In this document: one piece after another, positions 1 through 5,922 of the stretch
Numbering within the stretch: the stretch's first letter is position 1
Layout of the letters: each line of letters starts with the position of its first letter
Assembly: GCA_030614035.1 (NCBI GenBank)
Contig: JAUWKW010000070.1
Coordinates: 1-7,280 of the forward strand
Length of the DNA stretch: 7,280 nt
Direction: 5' to 3'
DNA from: Chromatiales bacterium
GTDB taxonomy: Bacteria; Pseudomonadota; Gammaproteobacteria; Steroidobacterales; GCA-2729495
The notes under the pieces: generated by a model
Databases searched by the model: none
What the model saw: only the letters and a program-made list of their open reading frames with translations
What the model was told of the DNA's origin: nothing
Translations under genes and position numbers: made by a program

Positions 1-1
1 C

Positions 2-1057
2 TCGGCCCACATCGAATTACGTGAGTTCGCCAAAGGCGAAAGGGTTCTCAACTACCTGAACAACCTGCACCCTGATTACCTTGACGTCCGTGAAAAGCTG
101 CAAAAGCTTTCCGGCGCCCCTGCCCCGGAACCCCCAAAGGAACCTGCCCCAGAACCCCCAAAGGAAAAGGAAATGGAAATACCTGAAACCACTCAAGCGC
201 CGCCGGACACTCAGGCGAGCGGGAGATTCAAAACCCTTGGCCGGTATGAAATTTCCAACGTGCTGGGCAAAGGTGCCATGGCAACGGTGTACCTGGGCCG
301 GGACCCAAAAATCAACCGGCAAGTTGCACTCAAGACCATCGCGCTGGCCGAAGAATTCGACGAAGAGCAGCTGCAAGAAGCCAAGGAGCAATTCTTGCGC
401 GAAGCCGAATCTGCCGGGCGGCTGAATCATCCCAACATCATTGCCATCTACGACGTCGGTGAGGAAGGTGGAGTCGCCTACCTGGCCATGGAGTATTTCG
501 ACGGCGTCGCTTTGAATGACCATTCCCGTCCGGAAAATCTGCTACCCCCCAAATGGGTACTCGAGCTCGCGGCACGCGCCGCGGACGCGCTCGACTATGC
601 GCACAAGCAAAACGTCGTGCATAGGGACATCAAACCGGCCAACCTCATGTACAACGCCGCAACCGACACCTTAAAGCTGACCGATTTTGGTATTGCACGA
701 CTGACTGACTCCAGCCGAACCAAGACCGGTATCATTCTCGGTACTCCGTCGTACATGTCGCCCGAACAGCTGGCGGCGGAGAAGGTCACCGGACGAACCG
801 ATTTGTACTCGCTGGGAGTCACGATTTATCAGCTGTTGGTGGGCTCCGCGCCGTTCAAAGCGGAATCGATCCCAAGGCTGATGGATATGATCGTCAATGA
901 GAAACACCGACCGTTGTCCGAAATAAAACCCGAGCTTCCTCCGTGCGTCGATCCGATCGTGGGCCGGTTGCTCTCCAAGGACCCGGAAGACCGGTTCCAA
1001 ACCGGACGGGCGCTGGCGCTGGTCCTACGGGACTGCTGCAAGGAATTTACCGGCTGA
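2..1057 (+). CDS. Hanks-type Ser/Thr protein kinase, C-terminal part (5' end outside window)
   Basis: Transfers phosphate from ATP to Ser/Thr residues; it is the probable writer of the three-gene module. The frame is open to the window edge, so 351 residues are visible and the true start lies upstream. Visible residues 6-37 look like a TPR-type helical pair, followed by a Pro/Glu/Lys-rich linker and the kinase domain. Numbered from the internal Met at 173: Gly-rich loop GKGAMATV (32-39, third Gly replaced by Ala), beta-3 Lys54, helix-C Glu77, HRD 150-152 with Lys154 and Asn157, DFG 171-173, activation-loop Thr183 and Thr185, SPE 196-198, Asp210 and Arg275. All catalytic residues are present, so it should be active. 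The protein ends just after the kinase fold, so any sensor or membrane segment must be N-terminal. The layout resembles proteobacterial kinases with a CHASE2 sensor and TPR-like linker; the CHASE2 part is inference, since it is not in the window. It lies 23 bases upstream of the phosphatase. Confidence 0.93.
   Translation, partial: SAHIELREFAKGERVLNYLNNLHPDYLDVREKLQKLSGAPAPEPPKEPAPEPPKEKEMEIPETTQAPPDTQASGRFKTLGRYEISNVLGKGAMATVYLGRDPKINRQVALKTIALAEEFDEEQLQEAKEQFLREAESAGRLNHPNIIAIYDVGEEGGVAYLAMEYFDGVALNDHSRPENLLPPKWVLELAARAADALDYAHKQNVVHRDIKPANLMYNAATDTLKLTDFGIARLTDSSRTKTGIILGTPSYMSPEQLAAEKVTGRTDLYSLGVTIYQLLVGSAPFKAESIPRLMDMIVNEKHRPLSEIKPELPPCVDPIVGRLLSKDPEDRFQTGRALALVLRDCCKEFTG
119..166 (+). 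repeat. 24-base tandem duplication in the kinase linker
   Basis: Two adjacent 24-base units (119-142 and 143-166) differ at one base and encode PAPEPPKE twice. They form a Pro-rich charged linker between the TPR-like segment and the kinase domain. The near-identity suggests a recent duplication. The likely role is a flexible spacer. Confidence 0.9.
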
Positions 1058-1080
1058 CGCACCAGTAACGGTTTGATGTT

Positions 1081-1905
1081 ATGAATTTGCGAAATAAATT
1101 CAACAGCGTTGAAGTCACCGACACCGGCAGGGTTCGGGACCATAACGAAGACGCTATCGGCTCCGATATGGAGACCGGTTTGCTGGTTCTCGCAGATGGC
1201 ATGGGCGGTTACAACGCAGGTGAAGTCGCCAGTGGAATCGCCGTGAAAACGCTGCTGGACCTCATTCCACCGGCCTGTTTGAGCGAGGCACGGCATGAGA
1301 CCGAAGTGGAAAGTGGCTTGATGCGCCAGACCATCGTACTCAGAGATGCGATTGCCAGAGCGAACAAGATCATTCACCAAGCGGCGCAAAGCCACGCCGA
1401 TTGCCAGGGCATGGGCACCACCATCGTGGCCTGCCTGTTTTTTGATGATCGCATATCGATTGCTCACGTCGGCGACTCCCGACTCTACCGGGTGCGCAAT
1501 AACCGCCTGGAACAGATGACGATGGATCATTCGTTACTGCAGGAGCTGGTTCAAAGAGGCTTCTACTCACAGGAAGAAGCCCAACGCTCCACCAACAAAA
1601 ACTATGTGACGCGGGCTCTCGGTGTGGAACCGGCGGTGCAAGTCGAGGTCGCCGAGGCAAGTGTAGAGCCCGGGGATCTCTACTTGCTGTGCTCGGACGG
1701 TCTGCCGGACATGGTGGAGGACGAGGACATTCACTTAACTATCAGCACTTTTAGTGCTAACCTTGACACCGCTGGTAAACAGCTAGTTCAACTCAGCAAT
1801 GACCAGGGCGGCAAGGATAATATTTCCATCATTCTGACTCACGTGCTGGAACCCTTCCCCGCCAAGACCGGCCTGCTCGGATTACTGAAGAAGCTTTTTC
1901 ATTAG
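1081..1905 (+). CDS. PP2C-family (PPM) protein Ser/Thr phosphatase
   Basis: Metal-dependent phosphatase that removes phosphate from Ser/Thr; here the probable eraser opposing the upstream kinase. At 274 residues it is a normal stand-alone bacterial PP2C. Visible motifs in order: RDHNED (19-24), ADGMGG (38-43, metal-binding Asp39 and Gly40), GMGTT (110-114), HVGDSR (129-134), DHS (149-151), CSDGL (204-208, metal Asp206) and GGKDN (243-247, metal Asp246). No key residue is missing. The C-terminus (264-274, GLLGLLKKLFH) is hydrophobic and basic, and could be a short amphipathic membrane-contact helix (inference). The ATG is the earliest possible start, because an in-frame TAA lies at 1066-1068. 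No clear Shine-Dalgarno precedes it, so translation may depend on coupling to the kinase. It ends in TAG, 15 bases before the FHA gene and in the same frame. It resembles the Stp/PrpC/PppA group, but I cannot assign a specific ortholog. Confidence 0.93.
   Translation: MNLRNKFNSVEVTDTGRVRDHNEDAIGSDMETGLLVLADGMGGYNAGEVASGIAVKTLLDLIPPACLSEARHETEVESGLMRQTIVLRDAIARANKIIHQAAQSHADCQGMGTTIVACLFFDDRISIAHVGDSRLYRVRNNRLEQMTMDHSLLQELVQRGFYSQEEAQRSTNKNYVTRALGVEPAVQVEVAEASVEPGDLYLLCSDGLPDMVEDEDIHLTISTFSANLDTAGKQLVQLSNDQGGKDNISIILTHVLEPFPAKTGLLGLLKKLFH
1744..1791 (+). promoter_or_regulatory. Possible internal promoter/operator inside the phosphatase gene (weak)
   Basis: A perfect inverted repeat (AGCACT, 3-base loop, AGTGCT; 1744-1758) is followed by a perfect -35 hexamer TTGACA (1763-1768). 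The surroundings are visibly more AT-rich and use codons that are rare in the neighbouring genes (TTA, CTA, AGT). No good -10 hexamer sits at the right spacing; the best is TAGTTC at 1784-1789 with a 15-base spacer. It could drive the FHA gene separately, but chance inside coding sequence is quite possible. Confidence 0.2.
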
Positions 1906-1920
1906 GCAACGACACCTCGT

Positions 1921-2778
1921 ATGGCACGTTTAATCCTCAGCCTAGGTGGCCAGGTCATGGCCGAATACAATATGAACAAGGAGCGCTATACCATCGGGCG
2001 CCTGCCGGACAACGACGTGCGTATCGACAACCCGGCCGTAAGCGGGCATCACTCGCTGATAATCAATATTCTCAGCGATTCCTTCCTTGAGGACCTGAAC
2101 AGCACCAACGGCACCTATGTCAATGGAAAACTGATCAAGAAACATGCGCTGCAGCACGGTGATGTCATCACGGTTGGTCACCATCAGATGCGATTCGTAG
2201 AGGGCGCTGCCGACGAAGAATCCACCAAGGACGAATTTGCGCGCACGATGATCATCGATAATTCGCAAGCTGCGGCGCAGGCAGTGGCCCAGGCTGAGCA
2301 AGCCACAGCCGTTGGAACCGCGCGGCAGTTTGCTGCAACGGGTAAGCAAACTCGTCCTCCGGTCGGAGCTATGGACACCGTCAGAAGCGGCGCGGCCGAA
2401 ACAATTAAATCTGACGCTGCCAAAACGGTTAAAAAGGACGCTTCCGAAACGATTAAAAGCGAGGCTGCCAAGACACTCAAAGTGGATTCGGTTCCGGTGC
2501 CGACACCGGCGCCCATTGGTAAGGTTCAGGTGCTGAACGGGAGTTTTGCAGGACGCGAGGTGGATTTGAGCAAAGCCCTGACGACTCTCGGACAGCCCGG
2601 AGTTCAGGTAGTTGCAATCACTCGTCGCAACGAGGGTTTCTTTATCGTTGCGGTAGAAAACAAAAAAGGCGACCCACCCAGTGTCAACGGGGAACCGTTA
2701 AGCCAAAAGGCGCGAAAACTCGCCGATAACGATGTAGTCGAGTTGATCGGTATCAAGATGGGGTTTTTCCTCGGCTGA
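1921..2778 (+). CDS. FHA-domain protein with Thr-repeat linker and degenerate second FHA-like domain
   Basis: Phosphothreonine reader, probably the adaptor or substrate of the adjacent kinase; 285 residues, predicted cytoplasmic, with no signal peptide or membrane segment. Residues about 3-93 form a canonical FHA domain with the phosphate-binding set intact: Gly26-Arg27, Ser41, His44 in SGHH, and NSTNGT (60-65). Residues 94-150 are Ala/Gln-rich and probably flexible, with an isolated Thr109 in ARTMIID. Residues 152-191 are five 8-residue repeats, each with a Thr. Residues 200-285 resemble another FHA fold (TTLGQPG, then TRRNEGFF, VNGEPL and DNDVVEL), but the Arg is replaced by Gln and the SxxH and NG-loop residues are not conserved, so it probably does not bind phosphate. 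No clear Shine-Dalgarno is present. An in-frame TAG at 1903-1905 rules out an earlier start except a non-standard one in the 15-base gap. The stop overlaps the 3' end of the convergent alr by 26 bases. Target and pathway are unknown. Confidence 0.92.
   Translation: MARLILSLGGQVMAEYNMNKERYTIGRLPDNDVRIDNPAVSGHHSLIINILSDSFLEDLNSTNGTYVNGKLIKKHALQHGDVITVGHHQMRFVEGAADEESTKDEFARTMIIDNSQAAAQAVAQAEQATAVGTARQFAATGKQTRPPVGAMDTVRSGAAETIKSDAAKTVKKDASETIKSEAAKTLKVDSVPVPTPAPIGKVQVLNGSFAGREVDLSKALTTLGQPGVQVVAITRRNEGFFIVAVENKKGDPPSVNGEPLSQKARKLADNDVVELIGIKMGFFLG
2374..2493 (+). repeat. Five 24-base units encoding an octad Thr array in the FHA protein
   Basis: Five contiguous in-frame units of exactly 24 bases. 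Each encodes roughly [E/K/D]-T-[I/V/L]-K-x-[D/E/G]-A-A, with Thr at residues 153, 161, 169, 177 and 185. Central units (2398-2469) are most alike and the outer ones have drifted (Arg155 for Lys, Gly157 for Asp, Val191 for Ala). The nucleotide sequence is more diverged than the protein pattern, which suggests selection for the amino-acid pattern. It may be helical or disordered, and it offers five candidate kinase sites (inference). Confidence 0.9.
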
Positions 2779-3916
2779 TCCCCGCCGGACGCGACCGCGA
2801 TTTTTTATCCTCGACGATTCGGTGCTTGGTGCGCTGGCTCAGGCCGCACATCACTTCATACGATATCGTTCCGGCTCGCGCCGCAATTTCCTCGACGCTA
2901 GGATTCGATCCCCAAAGCACCACGCGATCGCCTACGTCGGCGGCAGGCACATCGGTCAAATCAACGGTAATCATGTCCATGGACACTCGTCCGACCAGCC
3001 GAACCCGGTGGCCATTGACAACAACCGGCGTGCCCGTTTCCAGGTGGCGCGGGTAGCCGTCGCCGTAGCCGACCGCGACCACGCCCACGACCGTTTCCCG
3101 ATCTGCCTGCCAGGTTGCGCCATAGCCCACGCGGGCACCTTTTAAAATTGTTCGGATCGCGATCAGCCTTGATTCAAAACTCATTGCCGGCTCGAGGCCG
3201 AAATCCCGCGCACTGCGTCCGGGGACGGGCGACGCCCCGTACAAGGCCAGACCGGGACGCACCCAGTTTTCGCCCTTATAGTCAAGCATTGCAGACGGCG
3301 TTAACGTTTGTGGCCAAAGCAATACACCCGCGGAATTGGCGATGCTCACATCGCCGGTAAAGTCTCCCAGCGCCGCACCGAAACTGCGCACCTGCTCGAG
3401 AGTGGTTCGGTCATTCGGGTCGTCCGCACAAGCCAGGTGAGTCATAACCCTCACGTCGGGCTTCACCGCCGCACAAACCTTAATTCGCTTCAGGCACGAA
3501 TCCAGCGATTCAGCGTCGAAGCCCAGACGACCCATGCCCGTATCCAGCTTTAACCAAGCTCCAACGGACTGCTCGTTTGGCAACGCATCCAGCATTTCAA
3601 AGTGCGAGCGCTCGTGCACGACCAGGTCCAGATTATGCTCGGCGGCCAGCTCCGCCTCGGCAAAGTCCGCGCAGCCCTCGAGTACCAGAATCGGTTGACC
3701 AATTCCCGCCACGCGAAGACTTGCGCCCTCTTCGACCCGAGCCACCGCCAAAGCATCCACATCCGGCAGGATTCGGGCGACTTGAATCAGCCCATGCCCA
3801 TAAGCATTGGCTTTTATTACTGCCATGATTCGGCAGCCCGCGGCGGTACTTTTGATTTGCTCGAGATTGTGCCGAATGGCGGAGGCGTTGATAACCGCTA
3901 CGGCGGTTTCGGTCAC
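2753..3916 (-). CDS. alr: Alanine racemase (PLP-dependent)
   Basis: Interconverts L- and D-alanine in the cytoplasm, supplying D-Ala for peptidoglycan. It is a fold-type III PLP enzyme. Visible residues: PLP Lys35 in AVIKANAYGHG, KLDTGMGRLG (123-132, Arg130), His160, RPGLALYG (220-227, PLP-phosphate region), catalytic Tyr265 in GYGATW, GYGDGYPR (283-290), SMDM (312-315) and Tyr353 in SYEVMCGLS. All expected catalytic residues are present. The GTG start overlaps the dnaB stop (GTGA), with a GAGG Shine-Dalgarno 7 bases upstream (3924-3927), so it is probably translationally coupled to dnaB. Length is 387 residues, against about 356-359 for the E. coli enzymes. The excess is mostly a basic C-terminal tail (371-387, rich in Lys, Arg and Ser) that overlaps the end of the convergent FHA gene. 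It is called alr rather than dadX from its operon position; no D-amino-acid dehydrogenase gene is adjacent. Confidence 0.97.
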   Translation of the reverse strand: MTETAVAVINASAIRHNLEQIKSTAAGCRIMAVIKANAYGHGLIQVARILPDVDALAVARVEEGASLRVAGIGQPILVLEGCADFAEAELAAEHNLDLVVHERSHFEMLDALPNEQSVGAWLKLDTGMGRLGFDAESLDSCLKRIKVCAAVKPDVRVMTHLACADDPNDRTTLEQVRSFGAALGDFTGDVSIANSAGVLLWPQTLTPSAMLDYKGENWVRPGLALYGASPVPGRSARDFGLEPAMSFESRLIAIRTILKGARVGYGATWQADRETVVGVVAVGYGDGYPRHLETGTPVVVNGHRVRLVGRVSMDMITVDLTDVPAADVGDRVVLWGSNPSVEEIAARAGTISYEVMCGLSQRTKHRIVEDKKSRSRPAGISRGKTPS

Positions 3917-5307
3917 GGAAACGCCTCGAGTTCAGGCACGTAGTTATCGAAGCGTGTGAATTCGCCGCGAAACGTCAAACGAAACTCTCCGGTCGGACCG
4001 TTCCGCTGCTTGGCAACGTGAATATCCGCGATCCCTTTGCGGGGCGTGTCAGCGTCGTAAACTTCCTCGCGATAGATAAACGCAATCAGATCCGCGTCCT
4101 GCTCAATCGCACCGGACTCACGCAAATCCGACATCACCGGCTTCTTGTCGGTGCGCTGCTCCACACTCCTGTTGAGCTGAGACAACGCAATAATAGGCAC
4201 CTGCAGTTCCTTAGCCAGAGCCTTCAATGAGCGCGAGATTTCGGAGATCTCGGTGGCCCGGTTTTCTTTGGTTCCCGGAACCTGCATCAGCTGCAGATAA
4301 TCCACCACGATCAATTCCAGACCGTGCTCCCGCTTCAGCCGCCGGGACCGGGCCCGGAGCTCCGTTGGTGTCAGTGACCCGCTGTCATCTATGAACAAAG
4401 GCGCCTCGGACATTTGCTGAATGGCGCCATTGATTCGTGGCCAGTCCTCGTCGCTGAATCGGCCGTTTCGCAGGTGCGACTGGTTGACCTGTCCAAGCGA
4501 TGAAATCAACCGGAAAGCAAGCTGCTCGGTCGACATTTCCATGCTGAATATCGCCGTCGGCAGGCGTAATTTCTGACCAAACGCCGCATTCTCCGCGATA
4601 TTCATTGCCATGGTCGTCTTGCCCAGCGATGGGCGTCCCGCGATTATGATCAGGTCGCCTTTCTGGAGGCCTGCGGTTAACTGGTCGAATTCCTTGAACC
4701 CGCTGGGAACGCCGGTGATGTCGCCCTTGGCCTGGTGCAGCGTGTCCAGGCGATCGACAGTGTTCTCCAGGACGTCTCTGAGCCGTATGAAACCCGCCCC
4801 CTGCCGTTCACCGCGCTCGGCAATCTCGAATACCCGCCTTTCGGCGTCGTCGACGAGATCCTTGGCTGGGCGACCTTCGGTTCTGTAAGCGCTGGCGGCA
4901 ATATCGTTACCGGTTTCGATCAGTTCGCGCAATAGTGCGCGTTCCCGCACGATATCGGCATAGGCAACGATGTTTGCCGCACTGGGCGTGTCTTTGGCCA
5001 GCGTACCCAGATACCCGAGTCCGCCGGCCTCGGTCAGCTGATCGCGTCGTTCGAGGAATTCGGAAAGGGTGACTGCATCGCGCGGTTCATTGCGGTCGGC
5101 AAGTTCCTGGATGGCGACGAAAATCAGCCGATGATCAGGGCGGTAGAAATCCGCCTCGGAGACTTTACCCGCAACTTTGTCCCAGGCCCGATTTTCGAGC
5201 ATAAGGCCTCCCAGCAATGCCTGCTCGGCCTCCACAGAATTCGGTGGCACCGTAACCTGCTCGCTTAACGAGACATTCTGCTGCGATTGTCTAACTGCCT
5301 GTGCCAC
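3913..5307 (-). CDS. dnaB: Replicative DNA helicase DnaB
   Basis: Hexameric 5'-3' helicase that unwinds DNA at the replication fork and binds primase. At 464 residues it is close to E. coli DnaB (471). The N-terminal domain starts at about residue 20 (PPNSVEAEQALLGG) and runs to about 165. A linker helix (about 173-192) follows, then the RecA-like ATPase domain: Walker A GRPSLGKTT (224-232; Leu where Met is common), FSMEMS (254-259, catalytic Glu257), Walker B LIVVDYLQL (332-340), ALSQLNR (374-380), SDLRESGAIEQDAD (393-406) and KQRNGP (433-438, arginine-finger region). No intein interrupts these motifs, although DnaB is a common intein host. The GTG start has no clear Shine-Dalgarno and there is no in-frame start between it and rplI. 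The 44-base gap to rplI carries a small hairpin. The last 4 bases overlap alr. Confidence 0.98.
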   Translation of the reverse strand: MAQAVRQSQQNVSLSEQVTVPPNSVEAEQALLGGLMLENRAWDKVAGKVSEADFYRPDHRLIFVAIQELADRNEPRDAVTLSEFLERRDQLTEAGGLGYLGTLAKDTPSAANIVAYADIVRERALLRELIETGNDIAASAYRTEGRPAKDLVDDAERRVFEIAERGERQGAGFIRLRDVLENTVDRLDTLHQAKGDITGVPSGFKEFDQLTAGLQKGDLIIIAGRPSLGKTTMAMNIAENAAFGQKLRLPTAIFSMEMSTEQLAFRLISSLGQVNQSHLRNGRFSDEDWPRINGAIQQMSEAPLFIDDSGSLTPTELRARSRRLKREHGLELIVVDYLQLMQVPGTKENRATEISEISRSLKALAKELQVPIIALSQLNRSVEQRTDKKPVMSDLRESGAIEQDADLIAFIYREEVYDADTPRKGIADIHVAKQRNGPTGEFRLTFRGEFTRFDNYVPELEAFP

Positions 5308-5322
5308 GGGTGGTGCGCTCGA

Positions 5323-5339
5323 ACGGAAAATGCTTCCGT
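5323..5339 (-). other. Intercistronic hairpin between rplI and dnaB
   Basis: Read on the minus strand: ACGGAA, 5-base loop, TTCCGT, a perfect 6-bp stem lying 15 bases upstream of the dnaB GTG. No T-run follows on the minus strand, so it is not an intrinsic terminator for the operon. It could be a processing or stability element. On the plus strand a T-rich run follows (5341-5347), which would look like a weak terminator against antisense transcription. Confidence 0.4.
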
Positions 5340-5351
5340 GTCTTTTTCGCC

Positions 5352-5879
5352 TTATTCGCTCTGTGCGTTTTCTACGTTTTCGACGTTTTCTATGCTTTCT
5401 TCATCATCAGGATCATCCAGATAGTCGGCACCTTCCTTGCCGACAACGGTAATCGTAATTTTAACGTTCACATCCGTGTGCAGGTGAATCTCGATTTCAT
5501 GTTCCCCGGTAGTGCGAACTGGTCCATCGGGCAACCTCACCTCGCTGCGCTCTACGGGAACCCCAGCTTCCGAGCATGCTTCCACAATATCGATTGTGCC
5601 GATGGAGCCAAACAGTTTGCCTCCTGCCCCCGCGTTGGCGGTCAAGGTCAGATTCAGGCTGTCGAGTTGTGCGACGCGTTCGGTTGCCGCTGCAAGCTCG
5701 CCGGCTTCGCGGCCCTCGAGTTCCGCCCGGCGCGCTTCGAAAGCCGCTATGTTTTCGGGTGTTGCCAGAGTGGCCTTGCCTTTCGGCAACAGAAAATTCC
5801 GGCCATAACCAGCATGCACCTTAACCATGTCGCCTATGTTGCCAAGGTTGTCGACCTTTTCGAGCAGGATAACTTCCAT
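5352..5879 (-). CDS. rplI: 50S ribosomal protein L9 with acidic C-terminal extension
   Basis: Large-subunit ribosomal protein at the base of the L1 stalk, binding 23S rRNA. The N-terminal domain carries the family signature: [13 protein letters not shown], then [13 protein letters not shown] (24-36). A long connecting helix spans about 41-75, and the C-terminal domain runs to about 147. ATG at 5879 is chosen because the family starts MxVILLE and an AAAGGAG Shine-Dalgarno lies 10 bases upstream. The frame runs open to 5939, but that extension sits inside the membrane-protein gene. Length is 175 residues against 149 in E. coli. The extra part (147-175) has 12 Asp/Glu in 29 residues and ends in a three-fold [I/V]EN repeat. 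The gene lies 43 bases after the membrane-protein gene and 44 bases before dnaB. Confidence 0.98.
   Translation of the reverse strand: MEVILLEKVDNLGNIGDMVKVHAGYGRNFLLPKGKATLATPENIAAFEARRAELEGREAGELAAATERVAQLDSLNLTLTANAGAGGKLFGSIGTIDIVEACSEAGVPVERSEVRLPDGPVRTTGEHEIEIHLHTDVNVKITITVVGKEGADYLDDPDDEESIENVENVENAQSE
5367..5393 (-). repeat. 9-base tandem triplication in the L9 acidic tail
   Basis: Three 9-base units (plus strand 5367-5375, 5376-5384, 5385-5393; GTTTTCTAC-like) differ by one or two bases and encode [I/V]EN three times, L9 residues 163-171. Slippage in such a run could change tail length in 3-residue steps without breaking the frame. Confidence 0.85.
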
Positions 5880-5889
5880 CGTATTTTTT

Positions 5890-5896
5890 CTCCTTT
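5890..5896 (-). promoter_or_regulatory. Ribosome binding site of rplI
   Basis: AAAGGAG on the minus strand, 10 bases from the ATG at 5879. It decides the L9 start against the longer open frame, and is one of the two strongest Shine-Dalgarno sequences in the window. Confidence 0.85.
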
Positions 5897-5922
5897 GACA
5901 AACCTCGGCCTGCCGCGACCAA

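Noticed and set aside
173..175. ATG as the kinase start
   Set aside because: The same frame is open back to base 2 and encodes a plausible helical domain and linker; no Shine-Dalgarno precedes the ATG.
32..300. Inactive pseudokinase because the third Gly of the loop is Ala
   Set aside because: Lys, Glu, HRD, Asn and DFG residues are all present, and Ala at this position is compatible with activity.
829..1530. Minus-strand open frame of 233 codons
   Set aside because: It lies antisense across the kinase and phosphatase genes, whose motifs are intact; its translation shows no recognisable domain.
2..2778. Type VI secretion regulatory cluster (PpkA/PppA/Fha1)
   Set aside because: No secretion-system gene is visible in the window, and the FHA protein has a repeat linker and second domain unlike what I expect for Fha1; not excluded upstream.
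2786..2806. Possible intrinsic terminator: G/C-rich stretch followed by six T
   Set aside because: Only a 3-bp stem can form before the T-run, and it lies inside the alr coding region; too weak to call.
3913..5307. Intein in dnaB
   Set aside because: Walker A, Walker B and all downstream motifs are contiguous and the length is normal.
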